NCBI RefSeq assembly: GCF_019396345.1
Contig: NZ_JAHKRM010000010.1
Coordinates: 62,001 to 126,000 of the forward strand
Reading direction: 5' to 3'
Source of the DNA: Nonomuraea guangzhouensis
GTDB taxonomy: Bacteria; Actinomycetota; Actinomycetes; Streptosporangiales; Streptosporangiaceae
Length of the DNA stretch: 64,000 nt
In this document: piece after piece, positions 1-7,699 of the stretch
Layout: every line of letters starts with the position of its first letter
How positions within the stretch are numbered: position 1 is the first letter of the stretch
Notes under the pieces: generated by a model
What the model saw: only the letters and a program-made list of their open reading frames with translations
Told to the model about the DNA's origin: nothing
Databases searched by the model: none
Translations under genes and position numbers: made by a program

Positions 1-489
1 CAGGTCGACTCCCTGGTCGCCGAGCTGGAGGCGAACGACCTCCAGGTCAACCCGTCGACGTTCCGCCGCCAGACGATGGCCTGCACCGGCATCGAGTTCT
101 GCAAGCTGGCCATCGTCGAGACCAAGGCCACCGCCGCCAACCTGATCGACGAGCTGGAGCGGCGCCTGCCCGACTTCGCCGAGCCGCTCACCATCAACGT
201 CAACGGCTGCCCCAACTCCTGCGCCCGCATCCAGGTCGCCGACATCGGCCTCAAGGGCCAGCTCGTCGTCGACGAGAACGGCGAGCAGGTCGAGGGCTAC
301 CAGATCCACCTGGGCGGCTCGCTCGGCGTCAACCCCGGCTTCGGCAGGAAGGTACGCGGACTCAAGACCACCGCCGAGGCGCTGCCCGACTACGTGGAGC
401 GGGTCGTGAAGCACTACGACGCCCAGAAGAAGGAAGGCGAGTCGTTCGCCGACTGGGTGCAGCGCGCGGACGAGGGTGACCTGAGATGA
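1..489 (+). CDS. Ferredoxin-type sulfite/nitrite reductase, C-terminal part (5' end outside window)
   Basis: Open from the first base in frame 1, so only the last 162 residues are present. The sequence shows the paired cysteine motif of sirohaem/[4Fe-4S] hemoproteins: C-x5-C in ACTGIEFC (about nt 79-102) and C-x3-C in NGCPNSC (about nt 205-225). These four cysteines bind the cluster that bridges to sirohaem. The enzyme reduces sulfite to sulfide, or nitrite to ammonia, with ferredoxin in the cytoplasm. The next genes are a small Cys-rich ORF, cysH and a sirohydrochlorin chelatase, so sulfite is the more likely substrate (inference). The stop codon overlaps the next start as ATGA, which implies translational coupling. 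Confidence 0.93.
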   Translation, partial: QVDSLVAELEANDLQVNPSTFRRQTMACTGIEFCKLAIVETKATAANLIDELERRLPDFAEPLTINVNGCPNSCARIQVADIGLKGQLVVDENGEQVEGYQIHLGGSLGVNPGFGRKVRGLKTTAEALPDYVERVVKHYDAQKKEGESFADWVQRADEGDLR

Positions 490-656
490 CCACGCGGGCC
501 GTCCCCTTCCACTGCCCTTACTGCGGCGACGAGGACCTCGAGCCCTACGAAGGCGATCCCAACGCCCCCGACTCCGCGGCGCACGGCGGCTGGTACTGCC
601 GGTCCTGCGCCCGCGCCTTCAAGCTTAAATTTCTCGGAATCGGAGTGAAGATATGA
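486..656 (+). CDS. 56-aa zinc-ribbon-like small protein of the sulfate-assimilation operon
   Basis: A short ORF starts with ATG at 486 inside the reductase stop (ATGA) and ends with TGA at 654-656, overlapping the cysH start, again as ATGA. The product begins MTTRAVPFHCPYCGDEDLE and holds two knuckles, C-P-Y-C (residues 10-13) and C-R-S-C (about 38-41), followed by a basic tail ending GIGVKI. Two C-x2-C pairs spaced this way usually bind zinc. Perfect overlap with both neighbours and codon use like theirs argue that it is real. Function is unknown; its fixed place between reductase and CysH suggests an accessory role such as electron transfer or complex assembly (inference). Confidence 0.8.
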   Translation: MTTRAVPFHCPYCGDEDLEPYEGDPNAPDSAAHGGWYCRSCARAFKLKFLGIGVKI

Positions 657-1381
657 CGCTCGTCGACATCGAGGTCGGTCTAAGAGATCAACGCGGCACG
701 CTCGACCTGCAGGACATCGTCGAGTCCGCCGCGGTCTTCCTGGAGGACGCGTCCGCCCGCGAGATCATCCGGTGGGCGGCGGCGACGTTCGGCGATCGGT
801 TGTGCCTGACCTCCTCGATGAGCGACGCCCTGCTCATCGATCTGGTCAGCCGGGTCAAGCCCGGGGTTGACGTGTTGTTCATCGACACGGGGTTCCATTT
901 CGCCGAGACGATCGGCACGCGTGACGCGGTTCAGCAGGTCTATGACGTCAATGTGATCAATGTGCGGGGGCCGCGCACGGTGGAGGAGCAGGAACGCGAG
1001 CTCGGGCCGCGCCTGTTCGGCCGCAATCCGGACCTGTGCTGCTACCTGCGCAAGGTGGAGCCGCTCAACCGGGCGCTCGAACCGTACCTGGCGTGGATCT
1101 CGGGCATCCGCCGCGACGAGGCGACCACCCGCGCCGACACCAAGGTCGTGGAGTGGGACGCCAAGCGGCAGATGGTCAAGGTCAATCCGATCGCCAAGTG
1201 GACCCAGGACGACGTCGACAACTACATGGCCGACAACGGGGTGCTGATCAACCCGTTGCACTATGACAACTACCCCTCGATCGGCTGCGCTCCCTGCACC
1301 CGGCAGGTCGCAGAGGGCGAGGACCCGCGCAGCGGCCGCTGGGCGGGGCTGGGGAAGGTCGAATGCGGCATTCACCTGTAA
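653..1381 (+). CDS. cysH: Phosphoadenylyl/adenylyl-sulfate reductase
   Basis: 242 aa, the normal length for bacterial APS/PAPS reductases. It reduces (phospho)adenylyl sulfate to sulfite using thioredoxin, the step before the reductase encoded upstream. The PP-loop region SSMSDALL lies at residues 54-61. The cluster-binding cysteine pair Cys129-Cys130 (DLCCYLRK) and Cys212/Cys215 (GCAPCTR) mark the [4Fe-4S] group typical of plant/actinobacterial APS-type enzymes. The C-terminal ECGIHL (Cys238) carries the catalytic cysteine. ATG at 653 overlaps the stop of the small ORF before it, and its 3' end overlaps the chelatase gene by 19 bp. The cluster cysteines favour APS over PAPS as substrate. Confidence 0.95.
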   Translation: MTLVDIEVGLRDQRGTLDLQDIVESAAVFLEDASAREIIRWAAATFGDRLCLTSSMSDALLIDLVSRVKPGVDVLFIDTGFHFAETIGTRDAVQQVYDVNVINVRGPRTVEEQERELGPRLFGRNPDLCCYLRKVEPLNRALEPYLAWISGIRRDEATTRADTKVVEWDAKRQMVKVNPIAKWTQDDVDNYMADNGVLINPLHYDNYPSIGCAPCTRQVAEGEDPRSGRWAGLGKVECGIHL

Positions 1382-2190
1382 CCCCCAGCGTTTGGCCCGT
1401 CTCGTTGGCAGACGGGACGGGCCAGGACGTGCCACTGGTCGCGGTGGCGCACGGGTCCCGCGACCCGCGCGCCGCCGCGACCGTGGAAGCCCTGCTCGAC
1501 GAGGTACGGCGGGCCCGGCCCGGGCTGCCGGTGCGGACGGCGTACCTCGACCACGCGACCCCGTCCCTGGCGCAGGCGCTGCGTGGGCTGGACGAGGCCG
1601 TGGTGCTGCCGCTGCTGCTCACCGAGGCGTACCACAGCCGGGTGGACCTGCCGGCGGCGCTCAACGAGGCCAGGGCGCGTAACCCGCTGCTGCGCGTGCG
1701 CTACGGCGCGACGCTGGGACCGCACCCGCTGCTGCTGACGACGCTGGAGCGGCGACTGGCTGAGGCGGGGGTGGTGGCCGGCGATCCGGATACGGCGATC
1801 GTGCTGGTGTCGGCCGGGTCGAGCGATCCGCGGGCCAACGGCGTGGTCGTGCGGATGGCCCGCGACTGGGGGCGTCCGGCTCTCCCCGGGGCAGGTTTGG
1901 GTGTGGTGGGGCGACGTTGGTGGGCGGTGACGGCGGCGTACGCGTCGGCGGCCGAGCCGACGCCCGCGCAGGCGGTGGCGCTCCTCCGTGAGGCGGGCGC
2001 GCCGCGGATCGCCGTCGCGCCGTACCTGCTGGCGCCCGGATATTTCGCCGACAAGGTACGGCGGACCACCCTCGAAGCAGGTGCCGACGTGGTCGCCGAC
2101 GTGCTCGGCCCGGCACCCGAACTGGCCGAGGTCCTCTTGGAGCGCTACGCCACCGCAGCCTGCGCGCCCGCCGGAGCGGCGGCCTCGTAA
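1363..2190 (+). CDS. Sirohydrochlorin chelatase (CbiX/SirB family)
   Basis: 275 aa. It inserts Fe2+ (or Co2+) into sirohydrochlorin, and here most likely completes sirohaem for the sulfite reductase. The first half carries the metal-binding histidines AHGSRDPRA and TEAYHSRVDLP. The second half repeats the fold in degenerate form (LVSAGSSDPRANG, APYLLAPGYFADKV), as in long CbiX proteins. The start at 1363 lies inside cysH; an in-frame GTG at 1429 would begin the protein at MPLVAVAHGS, which is closer to the usual family N-terminus, so the first 22 residues are uncertain. It is the last gene of the sulfur operon. Confidence 0.88.
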   Translation: MRHSPVTPSVWPVSLADGTGQDVPLVAVAHGSRDPRAAATVEALLDEVRRARPGLPVRTAYLDHATPSLAQALRGLDEAVVLPLLLTEAYHSRVDLPAALNEARARNPLLRVRYGATLGPHPLLLTTLERRLAEAGVVAGDPDTAIVLVSAGSSDPRANGVVVRMARDWGRPALPGAGLGVVGRRWWAVTAAYASAAEPTPAQAVALLREAGAPRIAVAPYLLAPGYFADKVRRTTLEAGADVVADVLGPAPELAEVLLERYATAACAPAGAAAS

Positions 2191-2199
2191 CCGAAAACG

Positions 2200-2760
2200 T
2201 CAGCCCGACTCCCCCGCCAGGCTCTCGAAGCACGGGCGCAGGAGGGCGAGGATGTCGTCGGCGGGGGCGTCCGCCAGAGAGCTCAGCTTGAGCAGGTAGC
2301 GATCGAGCACCACCCCGTTGATGATCGCGCTGATCAGCCCGGCCCGCAGCTCGGCGTCGGCGGCCGGGATGGCCGCCCCCACCCGGTCGAGCCAGGCCGA
2401 CGCCGCCACCCGGAACTCCCCCGACGCCTCCGCGTGCGTGAGCATCGAACGCAGCACGACGAGCGACGCGACCGGTTCGTCGTCCAGTCGCCGGCGCAGC
2501 GAGGTGAGCAGGGCCTCCGCCGGATGCCCCACCGGCAGCTCCTCCTCCGGCAGCATGGCCGCGCGCGAGAACAGCTCCTCCTTGCTGCCGAAGTAGTGCA
2601 TCACCAGCCCCGCGTTGACCCCCGCGGCGGACGCCACGCCCCGGATCGTCGTGCGCTCGTAGCCGAGCTCGGCGAAGGTGGCGCGGGCGGCGGCGAGGAT
2701 CCGGGCCTCGGTCTCACGGCGCTGTTCGGCGCGGGTACGGCGCGGCTTCTCGTCGGACAC
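2200..2760 (-). CDS. TetR/AcrR-family transcriptional regulator
   Basis: 186 aa with a GTG start. Residues 10-60 form a TetR DNA-binding domain: ILAAARATFAELGYERTTI, then ASAAGVNAGLVMHYFGSKEELF, which is the helix-turn-helix plus the YF-x-SKEEL signature. The C-terminal ligand domain is divergent, so no inducer can be named. The gene is divergent from the SnoaL-like gene starting at about 2823. The 60-bp gap holds a promoter and a short palindrome (2810-2820), so local repression of the SnoaL gene and of itself is the simplest model (inference). Confidence 0.92.
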   Translation of the reverse strand: MSDEKPRRTRAEQRRETEARILAAARATFAELGYERTTIRGVASAAGVNAGLVMHYFGSKEELFSRAAMLPEEELPVGHPAEALLTSLRRRLDDEPVASLVVLRSMLTHAEASGEFRVAASAWLDRVGAAIPAADAELRAGLISAIINGVVLDRYLLKLSSLADAPADDILALLRPCFESLAGESG

Positions 2761-2778
2761 CGATTCATTGTACGGGTG

Positions 2779-2820
2779 TTGACTGAACCACGATTTTGAT
2801 TATACGGTCGTTCAATGAAC
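2779..2820 (+). promoter_or_regulatory. Promoter and candidate TetR operator upstream of the SnoaL-like gene
   Basis: TTGACT (2779-2784) and TATACG (2801-2806) are separated by 16 bp, a good vegetative-type promoter. Just after the -10, GTTCAATGAAC (2810-2820) is an inverted repeat with 5-bp arms around one base. It covers the predicted transcription start, where a bound TetR protein would block initiation. The link to the adjacent TetR gene is inferred from position. Confidence 0.6.
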
Positions 2821-2822
2821 AC

Positions 2823-3242
2823 ATGTTCAACGAAAGTGGGGTGGCCGTGAACGCGCGTGAAGTGGTCGAGCGGGTACTGGAGACGAGCCTGTCGGCGGAT
2901 GTGGAGCGGTTCGTGGAGTTGATGGCTCCCGACGGGGTCATCGAGTGGCCCTACCGCCCCGAGGGCGTCCCAGAGACGCTCAGCGGGCGGGACGAGATCC
3001 GCGCGTTCATGGCGACGGGTGGGCGGCTGATCACGTTCGAGACGCACGTGGATGTGGTGATCCACGAGACGGCCGATCCCGAGGTGGTCATCGTCGAATA
3101 CACCGTCCACGGTCACGTCGCCGCCACCGGGGCGCCGTTCACCCAGCGGGTCATCGCCGTGATCCGGGTGCGTGACGGATTTATCGTGCACTATCGCGAC
3201 TACATCAACCCGCTGCCGCTGATGGCGGTGCTGGGCTCGTAA
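2823..3242 (+). CDS. SnoaL-like (NTF2-fold) protein
   Basis: 139 aa from ATG 2823. GTG 2847 is an alternative that gives an N-terminus (MNAREVVERVLE) more like the family. Sequence and length match the small cone-shaped NTF2/SnoaL domain: an N-terminal helix, then LMAPDGVIEWPY, a GRDEIRAFM segment, and a C-terminal run ending VIRVRDGFIVHYRDYINPL. Members include ketosteroid isomerases, polyketide cyclases and limonene-epoxide hydrolases, but no catalytic set is clear enough to name a reaction. The Glu/Tyr-rich pocket and control by a divergent TetR suggest a small hydrophobic substrate (inference). Confidence 0.85.
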   Translation: MFNESGVAVNAREVVERVLETSLSADVERFVELMAPDGVIEWPYRPEGVPETLSGRDEIRAFMATGGRLITFETHVDVVIHETADPEVVIVEYTVHGHVAATGAPFTQRVIAVIRVRDGFIVHYRDYINPLPLMAVLGS

Positions 3243-3266
3243 GGGCGCGCCCAGCCCCAGAACGTG

Positions 3267-3971
3267 TCAGTAGCCGCGGCGCAGGGTGCGGCGCATGTTG
3301 CGGTGCTCGTCGCGGAGCTGCCTGCGCATGTTGCGCCATTCGTCGCCGTGCAGCATGCGCCAGTGCTCGCGCCAGGCGGACAGGCCGCGCTGGAGCGGCT
3401 GTGCGCGGGAGTCGCCGATCACCTTGACGTCGCCCATCACCGCGTACGCGTGCACCCGGATGACCGGCGCGTTCGTGCCCGGCGCCGCCTCCAGGACGTC
3501 GACCCGCTTGTCGCCCATGACGGCCATGCCGTCGAGGTCCACGTTCACGCCGTCGGGGACGATGATCTTCACGTCGCCCATCACCGAGACGGCCATGATG
3601 TCGACCACGTTCGTACGGACCTCGGCCTCGCGCAGGTCGAGCAGCACGTCGCCCATCACGGCGACCGCGCCCAGCTCCTGGTCGATCCGCCAGCTGCCGC
3701 GCCGCTTGGAGTCGCCCATGATGCCGACGAACCAGCGCCGCTTGCGCACAGGCTGTTCCTGGTGGGCCGGGGGCATAGGCGCGGCACCGGAGGCGGGCAG
3801 GTCCTGGACGAGCATGGCCAGCTCGGCGTGGGTGGTGGCGGTATAGGCGGCCTCCGTACGGTCGGTCAGCTCGACGAGTGTCAGCCGCCCGTCGACCGAG
3901 GCGACGCGGAGGCGCTCCACGACAGCTTCCCGCTCGGCGTCCGAGGCCCTTACCTCACCAGGGTCAGTCAT
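3267..3971 (-). CDS. DUF1707 / LiaF-like cell-envelope protein
   Basis: 234 aa. The N-terminus (residues 1-60, VRASDAEREAVVERLRVASVDGRL) is the DUF1707 domain found on many short actinobacterial envelope proteins. Residues about 85-185 contain repeated VMGD segments (IMGDSKRRG, AVMGDVLLDL, VMGDVKIIV, AVMGDKRVDV, AVMGDVKVI), the beta-helix-like repeat of the LiaF/DUF2154 C-terminal domain. The C-terminus is rich in Arg, His and Trp (REHWRMLHGDEW). There is no membrane segment, so it is probably cytoplasmic or peripheral. Relatives are tied to cell-wall stress sensing; no kinase partner lies nearby. The gene is divergent from the ankyrin gene. Confidence 0.82.
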   Translation of the reverse strand: MTDPGEVRASDAEREAVVERLRVASVDGRLTLVELTDRTEAAYTATTHAELAMLVQDLPASGAAPMPPAHQEQPVRKRRWFVGIMGDSKRRGSWRIDQELGAVAVMGDVLLDLREAEVRTNVVDIMAVSVMGDVKIIVPDGVNVDLDGMAVMGDKRVDVLEAAPGTNAPVIRVHAYAVMGDVKVIGDSRAQPLQRGLSAWREHWRMLHGDEWRNMRRQLRDEHRNMRRTLRRGY

Positions 3972-4230
3972 ACTCGCAACATATCGCGTTTCAGGATGAT
4001 CTGGCTCCTCCCGCGGGAGGAAGAGTCATACCTCTAACAGCTGAGGCGGATGGCGGGCTGCGACCGATGGGTCAGGCCCCGACAACGCGGTTCTCAAACC
4101 ACGGTCCGACCGGCTCGCCGGACGGACGCGGCATCGGCTTCCACCAGATCGCTTCCCGACCTCGGCCGGCAGGCGACGAGGCTACGCTGATGTCCGTTTT
4201 ACTCAAGCAAACACAGAGAGCCGAAGACGC

Positions 4231-4246
4231 TAGGGTCCAAGTCATG
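4231..4246 (+). promoter_or_regulatory. Leaderless promoter -10 for the ankyrin/HEAT gene
   Basis: TAGGGT (4231-4236) ends 7 bases before ATG 4244. Actinobacterial leaderless genes commonly place a TANNNT hexamer 6-7 bases before the start codon, and no Shine-Dalgarno sequence is present here. This spacing is why 4244 was preferred over upstream in-frame starts. Confidence 0.6.
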
Positions 4247-5593
4247 CATGAGGAACAGCTCTACCGGGCCGCGTTGAACGGCGAGTCGGAGAAGGTGAGC
4301 GAGTTGCTCGCCGGTGGCACCGACCCCAACCAGGCCAGTGCGGGCGAGGAAGGCGGGCTGCCGCTCTGCGCGGCCGCCGCCTGGGACCGGGCCGAGGTCG
4401 CGGGCATACTGCTGGCCGCCGGTGCCGAGGTGAACGGGCGGGAGGACGGCGGCTGGACCGCGCTGCTCTGGGCCGCGGCCAAGGGGCACGCCGAGACGGC
4501 CGAGTCGCTCATCGAGGCCGGGGCCGAGGTCGACGCCGCCAACGACGACGGTGACACCCCGCTCTCACTGGCGGCCAGGCGCGGCGCCCTGGGCGTGGTG
4601 CGGCTGCTGCTGGACAGCGGAGCCGACGCCGGCAAGTACGACGGAGACGGCGACAGCCCGCTCGACATCGCGATCGACTGGGTGGGGGTGCATCTGGAGA
4701 CCGCGCTGCTCGACCAGATCGGCCAGGACGACTGGGAGTACGTCGTGGCGCGCCAGTTCGCCAAGGACGGCACCGAGCTCGTCACCGTGGCCGGGCGCTC
4801 CCCCGACGGCGAGCAGACCGAGCAGGTGCAGGCGCAGCGCGGGCACGCCGCCATCGCGACGCTGCTGGAGGACGCCACGGGCGTCTACACGGCGGCCGAC
4901 CAGCTCGTGGCGCGGGCCCTGGCGCACCGCGACACCGACGAGGACGCCGAGACGTGGTGGATCGTCGCCGACTCGCTGGGCAAGCGGGCCGACGACGAGA
5001 CGTACGAGGTGCTGGCCGGGCTGTGCGTGAGTGAGGACGCCAGGGAGCGGGAGTTCGGGGTCGACGCGATCGCCCAGTTCGGGTTCGCCGACGACGCCAA
5101 ACCCTACCTGGAGCAGACGCTGCCGCTGCTGCAGAAGATGGCCACCACCGAGGGCAACCCGCAGGTGCTCCGTTCGGTGCTGGCGGCGCTCGGCCATCAG
5201 GGCGACCCCCGGGGGCTGCCGCAGGTGCTCGGCATCATCGGCCGTCCGGACCACCGGCGCACCATGACCGACGCGATCGCGCTGGCCGACGTGCTGCCGC
5301 CGGACCACGAGGAGGGGCTGGAGCTGCTGATCGGCATGACGCGGGACGACGAGGCGGAGGTCCGCGACTGGGCCACGGCGGGGCTGGCCTCGCTCAAGGC
5401 CGACACGCCGCAGATCCGCGAGGCGCTCGCCGACCGGCTCGACGACGCCGACTTCCGTACGGTGGCGGAGGCCACGCGCGGGCTCGCCGAGCGGGGCGAC
5501 GCGCGGGCCGAACAGGGCGCCAAGCGGGTGCTGGCGGAGAGCGACGACGAGTACGCCAGGGATCTGGTGAGCCAGGCTCAGTCCCAGTCCTGA
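4244..5593 (+). CDS. Ankyrin-repeat plus HEAT-repeat protein
   Basis: 449 aa from the leaderless ATG at 4244. Residues 1-150 are ankyrin repeats: YRAALNGESEKVSELLAGG, then LCAAAAWDRAEVAGILLAAG, LLWAAAKGHAETAESLIEAG and LSLAARRGALGVVRLLLDSG. After a linker of about 80 residues, the second half (about 225-449) has paired helices in HEAT-like repeats (SEDAREREFGVDAIAQFG, DDEAEVRDWATAGLASL, RTVAEATRGLAERGD). Both parts are protein-protein interaction scaffolds with no catalytic domain, signal peptide or membrane segment, so it is a cytoplasmic adaptor of unknown partner. It is very acidic throughout. Combining both repeat types in one short protein is uncommon. Confidence 0.85.
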   Translation: MHEEQLYRAALNGESEKVSELLAGGTDPNQASAGEEGGLPLCAAAAWDRAEVAGILLAAGAEVNGREDGGWTALLWAAAKGHAETAESLIEAGAEVDAANDDGDTPLSLAARRGALGVVRLLLDSGADAGKYDGDGDSPLDIAIDWVGVHLETALLDQIGQDDWEYVVARQFAKDGTELVTVAGRSPDGEQTEQVQAQRGHAAIATLLEDATGVYTAADQLVARALAHRDTDEDAETWWIVADSLGKRADDETYEVLAGLCVSEDAREREFGVDAIAQFGFADDAKPYLEQTLPLLQKMATTEGNPQVLRSVLAALGHQGDPRGLPQVLGIIGRPDHRRTMTDAIALADVLPPDHEEGLELLIGMTRDDEAEVRDWATAGLASLKADTPQIREALADRLDDADFRTVAEATRGLAERGDARAEQGAKRVLAESDDEYARDLVSQAQSQS

Positions 5594-5638
5594 CCGCACG
5601 CTCCGCGGGAGACACAGGCGCCGCGACGCCGGCCCGCG

Positions 5639-6535
5639 TCAGGGGCCGGAGAGGGCCGGGGCGGTGTTGAGGACGTCGTGGGCCAGGGCGAGGTCGCCCT
5701 CGAGGTCGGCGGGGAACGACCCAGGGTCGCCCCGCCCGCCCAGCAGGAAGCAGAACTCCACCACGTCCGCCGTGATGTGCGCGTCCGGGGCGCCGCCGCC
5801 GGCGGCGTCCGCCACGCCCAGCGGCACGTGCCACTCGCCGCCCCCTGGCCCGGTCAGCGTGAGCAGGAGCGTGCGCCCGCTGCCGTCCAGACCGGACAGG
5901 AGCATCGTCCACGGCAGCAGCCGCGCGCACAGGTCGGCCGTGGGGTGGATGTGCTCCGGGATCGGGTGTGGCAGCCGCAGGCTGGCGGTGCGGGCGGCGT
6001 CGTCGGCGTGTACCCACGTCTCCAGGCATCTGGCCAGCACCTGGTCGGACACCGGCGCGTCGAGGCCGTCGACGCTCGCGACGGTGCCGGGGGCGAGGTC
6101 GGCCAGGTGGCGGCAGAGGGCGTCGGCCTGGGCCCGCCAGTCGCGCCTGGTCTGTTCCGGGCTGCGGGCCCGCTCGTAGTTCTGGACGTCGGCGGTACGG
6201 CCCAGCGAGTCGGTCGCGCCGATGGCCGGGCCCAGGACGGGGGCGCCGACCGAGGCCGCCAGCAGGCCGTCCTTGGCGGCGAGGTGGGCGACGAGTTCCT
6301 GAAGCGTCCAGCCCTCGACGATGACCCGTGACCAGTCGTCCTCACCGGCGGAGGCGAGCAGCGCGTCCATGGCGGCGACCCGCCCCGCGTACGGCTCAGC
6401 CCAGGGCGCGGTGGGAGCGGCGGGCCTGCGGCGGGCCCTGGCCCCGGCGAGGAGCTGGGGTCGCAGAGACCGTTCCGGTACGGCCGGGTCCTCCATCAGC
6501 GCGTCCAGGTAAAGACGCTCGACGGGCTCCATCAC
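5639..6535 (-). CDS. MDMPI-family (mycothiol-dependent, DinB-fold) protein paired with an ECF sigma factor
   Basis: 298 aa from GTG 6535; ATG 6532 is equally possible. Residues about 50-200 are the mycothiol maleylpyruvate isomerase N-terminal domain, with the metal-binding histidine in WTLQELVAHLAAKDG and the CLETWVHADDAA segment. The C-terminus (ITADVVEFCFLLGGRGDPG, then DLEGD) is the usual MDMPI C-terminal domain. The first 45 residues (YLDALMEDP, then LLAGARARRRP) resemble the cytoplasmic N-terminus of anti-sigma proteins. The gene begins inside the stop of the sigma factor gene, so the two are made together. A role as thiol-responsive partner of the sigma factor is inferred. Confidence 0.82.
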   Translation of the reverse strand: MMEPVERLYLDALMEDPAVPERSLRPQLLAGARARRRPAAPTAPWAEPYAGRVAAMDALLASAGEDDWSRVIVEGWTLQELVAHLAAKDGLLAASVGAPVLGPAIGATDSLGRTADVQNYERARSPEQTRRDWRAQADALCRHLADLAPGTVASVDGLDAPVSDQVLARCLETWVHADDAARTASLRLPHPIPEHIHPTADLCARLLPWTMLLSGLDGSGRTLLLTLTGPGGGEWHVPLGVADAAGGGAPDAHITADVVEFCFLLGGRGDPGSFPADLEGDLALAHDVLNTAPALSGP

Positions 6536-7140
6536 ACCTCTTCCTCTGCCAGCGCGTCGGCCAGACGACGCAACGCCAGCCGGATCCGCGACTTGACCGT
6601 GCCCTCGGGCACGCCCAGTTCCTCGCCCACCTGGCGGTATGTCCTACCACCGTAGTAGGCCAGTTCGACCGCTTCCCGCAGGCTCTCGGGCAGCGCGGTC
6701 ACCGCCTGCCGTACCCGTTTGGCCTCGTCGGCCGCGAGCACGTTGTCCTCCAGCCTGGCGGGCTCCGGCTCGTAGAGCCGGGGACCCAGCGTGGAGACCC
6801 GCCTGCGCTCCTCGGCCCGCACGTGGTCGACCGCGCGGCGGTGCGCGATCGTGGCGAGCCACGCGCGCAGCGTGCCACGCTCCGGGTCGTAGGCCAGCGG
6901 CCGTTCCCAGAAGACCAGGAACACCTCCTGCGTGATGTCCTCGGCGATCACACGGTCCCTGGTGACCCGCAGGGCGAGACCGAAGATCAGCGAGGAGAGC
7001 CGATCGTAGACCTCCCCGAGCGCGGCCTCGTCGCCGCCGACCACCCGCTGATGCAGCAGGCGGTCGTCGTACGGTGCCTCCACTGGCACCACACTCCCGT
7101 GATCCGGACCAAGGCGGCGGGTGCGCCGCGACCCGAGCAT
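6532..7140 (-). CDS. RNA polymerase ECF sigma factor (SigK/SigL-like)
   Basis: 202 aa from ATG 7140. GTG 7090, preceded by GGGAG, is an alternative start. Region 2 is visible as YDRLSSLIFGLALRVTRD, then AEDITQEVFLVFWERP. Region 4 is ALPESLREAVELAYYGG, then the helix-turn-helix TYRQVGEELGVPEGTVKSRI. Length and both regions match ECF sigma factors of the SigK/SigL type. These are normally paired with an anti-sigma factor in the next gene; here that position is held by an MDMPI-type protein whose start overlaps this stop. The upstream region is shared with the divergent osmC gene. Confidence 0.92.
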   Translation of the reverse strand: MLGSRRTRRLGPDHGSVVPVEAPYDDRLLHQRVVGGDEAALGEVYDRLSSLIFGLALRVTRDRVIAEDITQEVFLVFWERPLAYDPERGTLRAWLATIAHRRAVDHVRAEERRRVSTLGPRLYEPEPARLEDNVLAADEAKRVRQAVTALPESLREAVELAYYGGRTYRQVGEELGVPEGTVKSRIRLALRRLADALAEEEV

Positions 7141-7240
7141 GTCATTATTCGCCGGAAAAGTGCACACGGATGACCGAGCCGCAGAACTTTGTCGAGCTCG
7201 CGATAGGGTCGGAACCCCACGACCAGAGGGAGCAACCGAT

Positions 7241-7666
7241 ATGGCCACCACTCGCACCGCCACCACTCAGTGGAAGGGCGCGCTGCTCGACGGGTCGGGC
7301 ACGGTGTCGCTCGACACCTCGGGTGTCGGCACGTTCGAGGTCTCCTGGGCTTCCAGGGCCGAGGCGGCGAACGGCAAGACCTCGCCCGAGGAGCTCATCG
7401 CGGCCGCCCACTCCTCCTGCTTCTCGATGGCGCTCTCGCACGGCCTGGCCGGCGCCGGCACGCCGCCGGAGTCGCTGCAGACCAGCGCGGACGTGACGTT
7501 CCAGCCGGGTGAGGGCATCACCGGAATCGTCCTCACCGTGAAGGGACACGTGCCCGGGATCACGGCCGAGCAATTCCAGGAGGCCGCGGAAACCGCGAAG
7601 GCCAATTGCCCGGTGAGTAAGGCGTTGACGGGCACGACGATCAGCCTCAACGCCGAACTCCTCTAG
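7241..7666 (+). CDS. OsmC/Ohr-family peroxiredoxin
   Basis: 141 aa. The start at 7241 is set by GAGGGAG about 9 bases upstream. OsmC proteins reduce organic hydroperoxides with a reactive cysteine pair. Here the first Cys is in AAHSSCFSMALS (about residue 59) and the second in KANCPVSKAL (about residue 124), the usual spacing. The conserved SPEELIAAAH precedes the first Cys. The divergent ECF sigma/MDMPI pair suggests that oxidative or thiol stress links the three genes (inference). TAGGGT at 7204-7209 is a possible -10. Confidence 0.94.
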   Translation: MATTRTATTQWKGALLDGSGTVSLDTSGVGTFEVSWASRAEAANGKTSPEELIAAAHSSCFSMALSHGLAGAGTPPESLQTSADVTFQPGEGITGIVLTVKGHVPGITAEQFQEAAETAKANCPVSKALTGTTISLNAELL

Positions 7667-7699
7667 CGGGACCGCGATCGCGTGCGACAATTGGGTCAC

